A stretch of DNA of 64,000 bases from Straminergon stramineum. Its lineage: Eukaryota; Streptophyta; Bryopsida; Hypnales; Calliergonaceae. This document shows, piece after piece, positions 46,276 through 56,632 of the stretch. Position 1 is the stretch's first letter, and the number at the start of each line of letters is the position of its first letter. The notes beneath the pieces were generated by a model, which saw only the letters and a program-made list of their open reading frames with translations, did no database searches and was not told the origin of the DNA. The stretch covers positions 7,631,001-7,695,000 of the forward strand of contig OY987265.1 in NCBI GenBank assembly GCA_963920665.1, written 5' to 3'. The position numbers and the translations under genes are program-made.

Positions 46276-48319
46276 CGATCAACCCAGTGTACGAATAGTT
46301 GAGTTGCTGCTGGTAAATTAAACGACGATCAGTACAGGAGACGGGATCATGCCCCTTACAGTTTAATTTTGAGTGTGTCTACCTCGCTGATATGGCTGAT
46401 TCGTAGCATGTCAGCTTGCAAATGCCAACATTAACACACGACAGCAAAAAAATTCAAGCTTATATTAGTGTCATGACCTCTATCGGGATGATCAGATTCG
46501 ACTACGATATCACTTCCCGTCCTTGGGGCTCAAACTGAATTGCATTTTTTTATCTCTGGCTCCATACACTTGGTTTCATTTCCCAAAAGAAATATACACA
46601 TAGATAGATCAATCTTCATGCACAATTCACCAAGCTACTGCTAGCTGGGAACAAAGCGTGGTTTCAGAATTGATGTGCTGTAATCCTTTCTTCTTCTGCT
46701 GCGAAGAAGAAGAACGGATATTCCAGGGAACCCCGCCCTGCAATTTCACAGCTCAGTTGAACGAGGATGTACCAAATATCTCATGATTCTTCTTCTTGTT
46801 CAGGATTACTCTACACCGTGACAATAAAATATCATATTTTTTATTGATAACGTGTAGCGTGAAAGCTCATGAATTGAACGCGGTCAACAGGTCAAGCTTG
46901 CTCGATACCAATCATGCTCTAAGACCGAGTGCTGGTCTACGAAGTCCTTGAGTGGCCTAACTTAGGTCGGTCGCTGGATACTGCTCCCTGATGCGTTGCA
47001 ATCTGGATTGACACAAAAAGCCTCACATGACGAAGCTTACACAGAATATGAAGGTCTACACTTTTGCAAGCAATGACTGTTGAGGAATCAACTTTAAAAT
47101 TTTTTCCTTTTTAAATGGAGGAGATAGCGTTTTGGACACTACGAACACTAGTTTGTCCTACTAGGCTTTGTCCTAGTTCGTCCTTTAGTCCGAAAAGACT
47201 AAGCAGCGCACTTTGGAGGTTTTTTCTCAACTCAGGCCAGCTCTTTTAACCTCATATAATTTGAACTCAATGAGATGAAAGTTATGAGGATTTTTTTTCA
47301 TTGCAAAAAGTGAAGGTAGTAAAACTCATGAAGTCATTTTTTGAACACAATTTTGAATTATTTGTATATTTTTAACCCCTATTTAAAGGACAATTATTTG
47401 TTGAACAAACACTTGAAAATCCAGGTAGGCTTCTATGAAGTAAATTTTGGTCAGATGTTATTCAAATTTTGACACATGGTGTGAACATGTACCCCGAAAG
47501 TGGGAATATTAAATATATGTATGGCGCCTGGATGGAAAATTTGGCAAGTACATAACTTACATGATACAAGATGCAAATGCCAAAAAAATATGACCATGTG
47601 TGGTGTAAAAATCTCACTCTAGGAGGAGTTAAAGGCTGCTAGACTTGTTGGGCAAGGTTGGGAAAAAAAATTATTCTAACTTCAAAGGTTATAATCTTTC
47701 AATCTATATAGTCAAAGTTTCTAAATTTTTTTTCTCCACATTCCCATAGTAGTATAGTTCGAATTTGTATATTTGAATTTTGAAAAAAACGACTTTTTTT
47801 TCTTTTTTTCTCATTGCCTTTAAAAGTGGTAGCTTTTTACAATTTTTGCTTGAAATAAACCTCTAGACTTCTAGGGATAATTATTGATTGAAAACTAGAA
47901 CATTCTCAACATTAGAATTAATTATTCTCAAATTCTTATAAGAATTATTAGTGGTTTAATTATTTCTTTCATCCAATAACACCATCCACCTTATAATTTT
48001 TTTAAAGATGAATATGAATTAAAAAAAATGGTTACTTTTTTCTCCTTCAATTTTCAACCCATTTTCTAACATATCATTTGACTAAAATGCACAAGTTGTA
48101 ACACATAAGTATTTTTTCTTAGAATATTGGAAAACAAAACTTCACCTATTTAAAGACTATTTTTTAAAGTTTGGGCACGTTGTCACATTGTAAATGAGTT
48201 CATTATGTGAAAATACATAATTGTTTGTTAAATTGGAGGATTTTTTTTTTCTAAAGTCTCAAAAAAGAAATGGGGTCATACTCCACTTGAACTCTTTTTT
48301 TTTACCTCTATTTGACAAA
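46276..48319. other. Gene-free, increasingly AT-rich region left of the retrotransposon
   Basis: 46276-47060 has mixed composition, with a hairpin-like TTCTTCTTCTGCTGCGAAGAAGAAG near 46690 and no gene. From 47100 it is AT-rich, and 47895-48185 is a copy of dispersed repeat E. Confidence 0.5.
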
Positions 48320-48324
48320 CATTT
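47895..48324 (+). repeat. Dispersed repeat E, left part, interrupted by the LTR element
   Basis: Colinear with 10390-10720 (TATTTCTTTCATCCAATAAC, then ACCTTATAATTTTTTTAAAG). The LTR retrotransposon is inserted immediately to the right. A distal piece of the same repeat, matching 10730-10910, reappears at 54638-54830. Confidence 0.5.
48320..48324. repeat. 5-bp target-site duplication CATTT (left)
   Basis: CATTT directly before the 5' LTR equals CATTT directly after the 3' LTR (53383-53387). Five base pairs is the usual duplication length for Ty3/gypsy integration. Confidence 0.9.
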
Positions 48325-48580
48325 TGTTACGAACCCGTTCGTAACAAGGGAACAGTTGTAACGGTTAGGGTTAGTTGGCCTCTCCCTTACCTTTAATAGT
48401 CAAGTGAGGAGGTTTGTTCCTCACTTGACATTTTGTTTAATGAATATAATATGAGTTTGATATAATGTGTACGTGTAATTCTATTTGCCATTGTGGTAAT
48501 TTAGTGGTGATTTAGTATTGGTTTGCTTTGAATGCACACTAAGTAGAGCATCGACTTCTTGGTCAAGTCAATCCGTAACA
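48325..48580 (+). repeat. 5' LTR (256 bp)
   Basis: Begins TGTTACG and ends CGTAACA, giving 7-bp inverted ends around the canonical TG...CA. The first 22 bp are a palindrome (TGTTACGAAC-CC-GTTCGTAACA). A perfect 12-bp hairpin lies at 48399-48429. A TATA-like TTTAATA sits at 48392-48398, placing a likely RNA start near 48423. Confidence 0.95.
48399..48429. repeat. Perfect 12-bp hairpin inside the LTR
   Basis: GTCAAGTGAGGA and its exact reverse complement are separated by the 7-nt loop GGTTTGT. The same hairpin occurs in the 3' LTR at 53201-53231. It spans the predicted RNA start. Confidence 0.85.
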
Positions 48581-48581
48581 T

Positions 48582-48591
48582 AATGTCAAGT
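48582..48591 (+). other. Putative self-primer binding site
   Basis: AATGTCAAGT, one base after the 5' LTR, is exactly complementary to ACTTGACATT at 48423-48432 inside the LTR, near the predicted start of the RNA. No TGG-starting site complementary to a tRNA 3' end is adjacent to the LTR. Tf1/sushi-type elements use this arrangement to prime reverse transcription with their own 5' end. Confidence 0.45.
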
Positions 48592-48665
48592 CATGCAAAG
48601 TCCATGCTCTAATTTGGATTCCCAAGTTGAAGGTGCATTGATGGCTTTGGACAACGGCCGTTACC

Positions 48666-49802
48666 ATGAGGAATTTTGTAGGATTATTTGATTCAGAAAC
48701 CTATTCTCCTTCGATGGATCAAGAACCACCGGTGGTCCAACCGGGAGCAGAATTGATGCCGAATGGGGTGGGGTCAGAGTGGGTGGCCTTCATCCAACAA
48801 CAAATCCAAAGTGTGTTCCAAGCCACAATTCCTCAATTGATACAAGAGATTTCAAGTAGAGCAGCGCAAGGACCACGACCGGTTGTCTCTCCCATCTTCA
48901 ATAGCGGAGGGGTGTTAGGAGGGAGGTGTGCGGAATCGAATGTGGAACTCAAAGAATCAAAGGTAGCGGAACTGGAAAAAATTTCCGGAAAGAAGGGAAA
49001 TGAAGTTTACCGATGGTTTGCACAACTCCGTCTTGTATTTCGAGGTAAACCGCGCACTTATAGCTCTGATGCAGATAAAGTAGCTTATGCGCTTTCGTAT
49101 ATGACTGGAGCGGCACAAAATTGGGCTATGCCTCTTCTTCAAGCTTTGGACGAGGAGCGTGATCACAAGTTATTGGGCAATTATCACGCTTTTCGGGAGT
49201 CCGTGATTGCCGTGTATGGGGATATTGACCGTCGAAGCAATGCGGAGGATCACATTGGGAAGCTTCGACAAACTGGGTCAGTAGCGAATTATATTTCTAT
49301 GTTTAATGAATGTGCAGCGCTACTAGATTGGAATGAATCCAGTTTGGTAGCTCGCTTCCGTGGAGGACTCAAGGATGAGATTTTGGATTCGGTGGCGACG
49401 ACGGAGACTCAACCACGCCGGCTACAAGATTGGATGGCAATGTCGTCTCGAATCGATGAGAGATTATGGGGGCGGCGTCAAAACCGCCATTCACCATTTG
49501 AGACTCCAAGTTTCCAATCTCCAACAACATTGCCACGAGATGCAGTGGGGAAGGTACAATCTAACTCGAATACCTTCGGGCCAGTGCCGATGGAGCTTGG
49601 AGCAGTGCGTACTCCTTCTACAGCCTTGGCAAAAACGGCGGTGGAACGGCAAGAATATCAACGTCAAGGACGCTGTTGGGGTTGCGGTGGAGTAGGTCAT
49701 ATTCGATCACATTGCCCCACGAATCCCTCTAAGCCCTTGTCAATCTCTGGCACCATTGAAGCGGAAGGCACCTCTTCGGGAAAAGAAAAAGCCCGGGACT
49801 GA
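48666..49802 (+). CDS. gag: Gag protein of the Ty3/gypsy element
   Basis: 378-codon intact frame from the ATG at 48666. The middle part (about residues 95-235) is a retrotransposon gag (capsid) domain: VYRWFAQLRLVFRGKPRTY, DADKVAYALSYMTGAAQNWA, and SVANYISMFNECAALLDW. A CX2CX4HX4C zinc knuckle (CWGCGGVGHIRSHC) lies near residue 340. The frame ends in TGA at 49800-49802, while pol continues in the -1 frame. A second Cys/His-rich run (CANCRCHH...THVEC) can be read in yet another frame at 49828-49875, hinting that an indel has truncated the original gag end. Confidence 0.9.
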   Translation: MRNFVGLFDSETYSPSMDQEPPVVQPGAELMPNGVGSEWVAFIQQQIQSVFQATIPQLIQEISSRAAQGPRPVVSPIFNSGGVLGGRCAESNVELKESKVAELEKISGKKGNEVYRWFAQLRLVFRGKPRTYSSDADKVAYALSYMTGAAQNWAMPLLQALDEERDHKLLGNYHAFRESVIAVYGDIDRRSNAEDHIGKLRQTGSVANYISMFNECAALLDWNESSLVARFRGGLKDEILDSVATTETQPRRLQDWMAMSSRIDERLWGRRQNRHSPFETPSFQSPTTLPRDAVGKVQSNSNTFGPVPMELGAVRTPSTALAKTAVERQEYQRQGRCWGCGGVGHIRSHCPTNPSKPLSISGTIEAEGTSSGKEKARD

Positions 49803-49828
49803 AGGAAAACCTTCAGTACCCGGGCACT

Positions 49829-52800
49829 GTGCAAACTGCCGCTGCCATCATCCACAAGACACCCATGTTGAATGCAACAAGGAAGGTGGGCCATATGGTG
49901 GACCGGCCTCTTGAGTTGGCCCCTTGGGAGAATTTACAATGGAGTAACATATGGTCGAATAAGAATGTCGAGGTTTCAAAGGAGGTAAACTGCGGATTAG
50001 ATCCGTTGTGCTTACGTGCCACTATTGACCCTAGTGCACATGTAACGTTGGATGCATAGCTCAATTCCGTCCCAGGCCTCACGTTAGTGGATTCAGGAGC
50101 CACAGGAATATTCATGCACCCCAAGTTTGCGGAACAATGTAATGCGGAGCTGCAACTAAAGCTGGTGCCGCGTGAAGTTAGGGTGATTGATGGACGAATG
50201 ATCAGTTCCGGGCTTATAACCCATGAGGCTATTGTCGAAATTAAGATTGGAAATCATCGTGAAAGATTGGTAGCGGATGTTACAAATACAAGCAAGTATC
50301 CTTGCATCTTAGGCATTCCATGGTTGATCCGCCNNNNNNNNNNNNNNNNNNNNNNNNNNNNNNNNNNNNNNNNNNNNNNNNNNNNNNNNNNNNNNNNNNN
50401 NNNNNNNNNNNNNNNNNNNNNNNNNNNNNNNNNNNNNNNNNNNNNNNNNNNNNNNNNNNNNNNNNNNNNNNNNNNNNNNNNNNNNNNNNNNNNNNNNNNN
50501 NNNNNNNNNNNNNNNNNNNNNNNNNNNNNNNNNTGCCCGGTGGAGCTGGAGGAGCTACGAAGGTATTTAGACGAAAATTTAGGCAAAGGATGGATTTGAA
50601 GATCCAAGTCTCCGGTCTCGGCACCTATAGTATTCGCTCGAAAAAAGGACGGTTCAATACGGGTTTGTATAGATTACCGCAATCTTAACAAGGTTACCGT
50701 CCGGAACCGCTATCCCCTACCCCTTATCCCGGAGCTCACTGACCGGTTGGTAGGGGCTACGATTTTCTCCAAATTGGACATTCGACAAGCCTATCATCGA
50801 CTTCGTATGGCTACGGGCCATGAATTCAAAACGGCTTATAAAACGCGGTACGGATTATTTGAATATTTGGTTATGCCGTTTGGATTGACTAATGCCCCTG
50901 CACAATTTCAATCTTTAATGCAAGATATTTTTAAGGACCTTTTGGACATATCCATTGTTATATATTTAGATGACATCTTAATTTTTTCAAAGAATCTTGA
51001 AGAGCATCGGCAAGTGGTAAGGGATGTATTACAAAGATTACAGAAACATGGACTATATGCTAAGGAATCCAAATGTCAATTCCATCAACATTCCGTTGAA
51101 TTTTTGGGAATGATTGTATCGGCTAAAGGACTTGAAATGTGTCCAAACAAGGTGCAAACTATTAAGGATTGGCCCGTTCCAACCTCGGTTAAGGAAATTC
51201 AAGCTTTCCTTGGATTTGTGAATTTTTACCGCCGGTTTATATGTGATTATTCCAAGATCACGGTTCCTGTCACTATTTTAACTCAAAAGAATAAACAATT
51301 TGAATGGAACCTACAAGCAAGTCAGGCATTCATAGACCTACGATCAAGATTTCTTCAAGCACCAATACTACTCCATCCTGACTTTGCACGGCCTTTTATA
51401 GTTGAGACGGATGCATCGGACTTAGCAACAGGTGCAATTCTTTCGCAGCACGGGGATGACGGTCACTTACATCCGTGTGCATACAGGAGTTCTAAAATGT
51501 CTCCCGCTGAACAAAACTATGACATTTATGACAAAGAACTCCTAAGTATTATTTTAGCTTTCCAAGATTGGCGGGTGTATTTAGAGGGGTCACCTCATCA
51601 AATCCATGTAATTTCGGATCATAAAAATTTAGAGTACTTTATGACTACAAAGCAATTAAATAGGAGACAAGCCCGATGGTCAGAATTTTTATCCGTGTTT
51701 GACTTTGATATCCAACATCGGTCGGGTTCCTTAAATGGGCGTGCAGATGCCCTCTCAAGAAGAGTTGATCTCAGGGAAGGCTGACATGAAGAGAATCGCC
51801 CCCTTCTACGATTGGCAGCATTGGAGGACTGTGACCCCGTTTGGACCGATGCCCATATTCTAGAACAAATAAAACTATGCATTGACGAAGATCCCGCATT
51901 GCAACCAATAGTGGCAATTCTAAAAGGGGGATTGAAAAAGAGCCCGCATTACATCCGTCGACGGTTTCAGGAATATAACCTGACAGATGGAATTCTTTGG
52001 TTCAAAGACATGATCTATGTACCAAACGATGACGAACTTCGGCGACAAATACTGCGATCGAGGCATGACGCTCCCACCGCGGGACATCAAGGCCGGGCTA
52101 AAACTTTAGAATTGGTAACTAGAATTTTTTATTGGCCAACTGTTCGTCGTTATGTGCACCGATATGTTGACGGGTGTGATTTGTGCCAAAGGTCAAAATC
52201 AACACGTCATCCTCGATATGGCCTATTACAACCGATTCCAGCTGCTCATGCTCCATGGAAGCGGGTGTCCACGGACTTCATTGTTAAACTACCCCAAAGC
52301 AAAGGGTATGACTCTATCCTAGTGGTTGTTGATAAGAATACTAAACTAGCTCACTTTGTACCTACAAAGGAGACCATTGACTCCAATGACATTGTATCGT
52401 TATATTTAAATAATGTATGGAAATATCATGGCATGCCGGAGGAGGTTATATCAGACAGGGGCCCCGTTTCTGTGTCAAAGTTTATGCATAGACTATGTGA
52501 ACTTCTTAAGATCCAACCAACACCAAGGACGGCTTTTCATCCCCAAGGGGATGGCCAAACGGAGAGGGTGAATCAAGTAATTGAACAATTTCTTCGAATG
52601 TTCACGACAAAGCGTCAAGATAATTGGATAGATCTACTGCCATTAGCAGAATTTGCCTACAACAACGCATGCCATTCCGCAATAGGGTTCTCTCCGTTCT
52701 ATGCCACGTACGGTTACCACCCGGCATTATCGTTTTCTATACCTACAACATCCACTGTTCCAGCAGCCGAGGATTGTGTTCGACATCTACAACAAGTTCA

Positions 52801-53098
52801 TGAGGAACTCAAGACTATGATTATGATTGCGGGGGAACAAGCTAAGCGAAATTACGACCGAGGAGTACAACTACAACCGACCTTTCAACCAGGTGACAAA
52901 GTCCTCTTGCGCCATGAAAATATTGCAACTACAGAGCCCTCTCATAAATTAGCTTCTAAGTTTCTTGGACCGTTTCCAATAATAGCTAAACTCTCCGATC
53001 TCGTTTACCGGTTAAAACTACCTAAAACATTACGTATTCACAACGTTTTCCATGTTTCCCTATTTGAAAAATACCGTGAAGATACCATTCCTGATTAA
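49829..53098 (+). pseudogene. pol: pol polyprotein of the Ty3/gypsy element, disrupted
   Basis: One frame (-1 relative to gag) carries an aspartic protease (LVDSGATGIF, 50081-50110), reverse transcriptase (KLDIRQAYHRLR, MPFGLTNAPAQFQ, the catalytic YLDD near 50965), RNase H (TDASDLATGA, KELLSIILAF, SDHKNLEYF), an integrase zinc finger (H...H...CDLCQ near 52166), an integrase core with the D, D, E triad (STDFIVKLP, SDRGPVSV, DGQTERVNQ), and a C-terminal GPF module (FLGPFPII) ending TIPD before the TAA at 53096-53098. Three in-frame stops break it: TAG 50057-50059, TGA 50597-50599, TGA 51782-51784. The assembly gap hides part of the protease-RT linker. No chromodomain is present. The copy cannot encode a complete pol product. 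Confidence 0.93.
50334..50533. other. Assembly gap (200 N)
   Basis: Exactly 200 unknown bases, a typical placeholder size, between the protease (LGIPWLIR) and the start of RT (PVELEELRRYLDENLGKGWI). The true missing length is unknown; the family usually has more residues here than 200 bp could encode. Confidence 0.99.
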
Positions 53099-53112
53099 CG
53101 TTTTCCCAACCT

Positions 53113-53123
53113 AGAAGGGGGGG
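53113..53123 (+). other. Polypurine tract of the retrotransposon
   Basis: AGAAGGGGGGG lies 3 bp before the 3' LTR, the usual place of the plus-strand primer in LTR elements. Confidence 0.85.
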
Positions 53124-53126
53124 TAA

Positions 53127-53382
53127 TGTTATGAACCCGTTCATAACAAGGGAACAGTTGTAACGGTTAGGGTTAGTTGGCCTCTCCCTTACCTTTAATA
53201 GTCAAGTGAGGAGGTTTGTTCCTCACTTGACATTTTGTTTAATGAATATAATATGAGTTTGATATAATGTGTACGTGTAATTCTATTTGCCATTGTGGTA
53301 ATTTAGTGGTGATTTAGTATTGGTTTGCTTTGAATGCACACTAAGTAGAGCATCGACTTCTTGGTCAAGTCAATCCGTAACA
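53127..53382 (+). repeat. 3' LTR (256 bp)
   Basis: Identical to the 5' LTR except for two bases in the terminal palindrome: CG to TG in the left arm and CG to CA in the right arm. Both changes remove CpG sites. Its right end abuts the CATTT duplication. Confidence 0.95.
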
Positions 53383-53387
53383 CATTT
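53383..53387. repeat. 5-bp target-site duplication CATTT (right)
   Basis: Matches the left copy at 48320-48324 and fixes the right boundary of the element. Confidence 0.9.
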
Positions 53388-53700
53388 AGTTCTTTGATTT
53401 CTATACTTGAAGATGTTTTAATATTTTAGTTTGCTTGTTTGAAGTTGTAAAAACAAAAAGTAAAGCTTGTTCTACCTTTCTTTGGTTGTTCTTAATGGAT
53501 TAGAAGTCCACATAGATGATGTGGATAGACTTATAGAGGATAGGAGGTGACCCATTAGTATATTATGGCCGATGTGGCATTTTAGTGGCCAAAATTCACT
53601 AGCTTAGGTGAATGGTATGGAGGTGGTAGTGGAGGGTCATCTTCTTCCTCCTCTTTGTTTGCTTTGAAGAAGCCGTCACTTTGGGAAGGTATTGCACCTT

Positions 53701-54300
53701 GTACATGGAGTTTTTTTCCAATAAAATTTTGAGAACTTGTGAATTTTGTTTTTGTGATTTTGAAAAATTATTACTCACTAAGTTTGGAGTTAATATATGT
53801 AAGTTATGAATTTGGGAGTGAAGTGTTGTGGAGTTGCCTTGGACTTTCAAGAGTAACTTTGGTAGACTATAAAAGGTGGACAGTATTTTGGTTTTGAGTG
53901 AAATGTGGAGAGATTGTAGATATTCATGTTAACTTTTCAAAATGCTATTATTTTCTTAGTTTGGAAGTAGTATGTGAAAGTTATGGACTTGAAAGTCAAG
54001 AGGTGAAGAGCTACTTTCAGTTTTCAAGAAACTAAACTTTGAAGGGCTATGAAAGTGGGAAAGTATCTTGATTTTGAGTGAAACTTAAGGAGGTGAAAGA
54101 TACTCATGTTAAATTTTCAAAATTCTATTATTTTCTTAATTTGGAGTTAGTATGTGAAAGTTATGAGCTTGGGAGTGAAGTATAGGTGAGTTGCATTTGA
54201 GTTGGGAAGGGTAAACTTTAACTGATCATAAAAGTCGGACAGTATGTTAGTTTTGAATGAATTTTTGAAAAGTTGTAGAATTTTTTGTTAGCTTTATAGG
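53701..54300. repeat. Tandem array, ~180-bp unit, about 3.3 copies
   Basis: The phrase CAGTATTTTGGTTTTGAGTG at 53881 recurs at 54061 and 54240 in diverged form, with the following CATGTTAA-TTTTCAAAA-CTATTATTTTCTTA and GTATGTGAAAGTTATG blocks also repeated at the same spacing. The period is 179-180 bp. A weaker copy precedes it from about 53701. Confidence 0.75.
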
Positions 54301-55535
54301 TACATATCACACTCTTATTTGGGAGTTTTAGAGCGGTTGTGGCACTCAGTTTTTCTATCAGACACTTCTTCAAGAGGAGTTTATGGAGGGTATAACATTT
54401 TTTCACTATCTTCTACAAACATATGGTATATATTGAGACTCTATGACATCTTGTAAGGGGTATATAAAGATGTGATATTATTTTGGTTTATATGGCATCA
54501 TCCGGGGAGGTATTATTTTGATTGTAACTTTATATGATTTTAGGATCTTCCATTTTGGGGCTGCATCTATGTAGCTAAAAGCTCCACGTTTTCCCAAGGC
54601 AAGGCCTCTCTACTCAACAACGTTAAACTAGTAATGGCTGGGGATTTTCACTCTAAACTTGGAGGAGGATGTTCTTGCACAAGTCGAATAAAGGTTCATG
54701 TTTTTGGATTTGCTAGATAATAATTATAGATGAAAATTTTAGCCTTACTTTGGATACAAGTATTTTGAAGTCATTTGGATCCTCAAAACACAACTGAACT
54801 TTAGTGATGAAAGTAGAGACATCTATATAAACACATTTTTTTTGTTGTATATAATTTGTGTCACTAAAAAGGTCAAATTTTCATTGCAAATAAAATAAGA
54901 TTTTAATGCACTAAAGAATGAATCAATTTGACATTGTGTACAAAAGTTACAAAGAAACAAAGTTGATTTTTGTAGATGTTGTATTATTACTTCAACAATA
55001 GGAACATTTTGATTTAGGATATGTATATAATGAGAGCATTTGATCTATCTGCACTTTTAGGCACTAGGGACTTTCAAGAGATCCTACTATAGCATTCAAT
55101 AGCCTAAAGGTACATATTCCTTTCCCCCAACAAAATGATGAGAAATTCCAAATCATTTCAACTCTCAAATGATATGATGTGGAATATTCTTCACCCCGTC
55201 AATAACTAAAAAGACACATGTCAAAAAAATTAGAAAATTGAATAGAAGTTAGTTGTAGGTCAATCACAACTGCACGCTATGAGTTAGTAGCAAAAGAAAT
55301 ATTGGTACTTGTAAACTTTGAAAAAAAAATCTTCAATCCATTGAAAACAAAGACTTTAGCAATTAAGTTCCTCTTTTAAGCTTCACTAGCCATTTAGTGT
55401 TTGTGTTCAAAATTGAAAAAACAAACTTTTTATATGTATATGGGGTAGTAAGAGGTAAAACAACCCATGTGGGATATGCAAATTAAAATTAGTAGGAACT
55501 CAGCCATTCATAGTTAAATCAAAAGTAGAAATTGT
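54301..55535. other. AT-rich gene-free region
   Basis: No gene supported. 54638-54830 corresponds to the distal part of dispersed repeat E (compare 10730-10910). Confidence 0.45.
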
Positions 55536-55892
55536 GTTGAAAGTAGAATTTCAAACCTCATTTAGACATAGTAGAATACCTTTTTTCTTAAACTTGACCT
55601 AAAAAAAGTTTGAAAATCAAGTTAAATTTCATATCCAAAATATATGTTTGAGATTTTGAGCCTCCGATTAAAAGTTGTGGATAAATTTCAAAGAAGGATT
55701 GGAAGGGGCATTTTGTTTGACATTTTCAAACATTCTCTCTAAATTTTATTAATAACTATTGATTGGAGGCTCGGAATTACAAACAAATTTTGGAGATGAA
55801 ATTTATCTTGTTTTGCCAAGAAAATTAGTTTATTTATTTTTAAATAGTTATTCTACTACGTCTAAATGAGGTTTGATATTCACTACTTCAAA
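55536..55892. repeat. Foldback element, arms ~125 bp
   Basis: TCAAACCTCATTTAGA (55551-55566) pairs exactly with TCTAAATGAGGTTTGA (55861-55876), and the match continues inward (AAATTTCATATCCAAAAT, TTTTGAGCCTCCGATT) with indels. It is probably a MITE. No clear target-site duplication was found. Confidence 0.65.
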
Positions 55893-56398
55893 CATAATTC
55901 TTATATTTTGAGAATCAACAATGAAGCTATCATCTTCGAATTATCCCATATCCTTTGAGGATCCACGATGGACAATAGATTTCAAGAGAAAAATGACATC
56001 TCCACCCTTCATTCATACAAATATCTATGAAGTAATCCCTTCATTAGGCCATCAATTTTTTTTAATGGCAAATGTTTAAATGACATTGAGTGGTATTTGC
56101 TTCAAAGGATTCTTCAGATTTTTGGCAAACCATCTTAACATTTAATTGTTGATTTGTTTGACTGGTCCTAGAATTAGCAAAAAGAATAAAACATACAATA
56201 AACAAACTGCCACTATAATTTCCCATGATGTGTGGATGAATTTTGTAGATGAAGACTGTGGAGAAGAAAAGGTAGCCTCACTAAAGGCTACTAAATTTTA
56301 TGATCTAAAGTTACAACATTCAACCTCTTTATTATAAAAATTTAAAATATATAAGACAATTGTTATAATATCATTGATTGTAGTTCACATATCATATA
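55893..56398. other. AT-rich gene-free stretch
   Basis: No repeat or gene recognised. The 63-codon frame at 56146-56337 has no family signal. Confidence 0.4.
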
Positions 56399-56632
56399 CT
56401 CCCTCCATCCCGCCAAAAGCCTCTAAATGAAAAATAGTATATATACTACTAAAACCACTCCATTTATTGTTTTTTTTATCTTTAAGCAAGTAATGTGGAA
56501 TTTTTTAATTGATTGAGCAGGTATTGATTTGAATTACGCATTGCTTCCTCAACGATCAAAATCAATAAATGGAGTGGTTTTAGTAGTATGTATACTATAT
56601 TTGATTTAGAGTTTTTAGCAAGACAAAGGGAG
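56399..56632. mobile_element. Stowaway-type MITE (Tc1/mariner)
   Basis: 234 bp beginning CTCCCTCCATCCCGCCAAAAG-like (compare the classic Stowaway end CTCCCTCCGTYCC) and ending CAAAGGGAG, flanked by TA on both sides (56397-56398, 56633-56634). The arms are long: TAGTATATATACTACTAAAA and CCACTCCATTTATTG are mirrored on the right. Short size, TA target and terminal sequence all fit Stowaway. Confidence 0.9.

Larger units (their letters stand above)
48325..53382 (+). mobile_element. Ty3/gypsy LTR retrotransposon, nearly full-length, coding-defective
   Basis: 5058 bp as assembled, bounded by 256-bp LTRs and a 5-bp duplication. Order: LTR, putative self-primer site, gag (48666-49802), protease, reverse transcriptase, RNase H, integrase, polypurine tract, LTR. 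Integrase after RNase H defines the Ty3/gypsy type. The LTRs differ at only 2 of 256 positions, so insertion was recent. No chromodomain follows the integrase. Three in-frame stops plus a gag/pol frame change make this copy non-autonomous. A 200-N gap interrupts the protease-RT region. Confidence 0.95.

Noticed and set aside
48330..48390. GGTTAGGGTTAG in the LTR as a telomere-like sequence
   Set aside because: It is a short coincidental match inside an LTR that is well defined by its ends and duplication.
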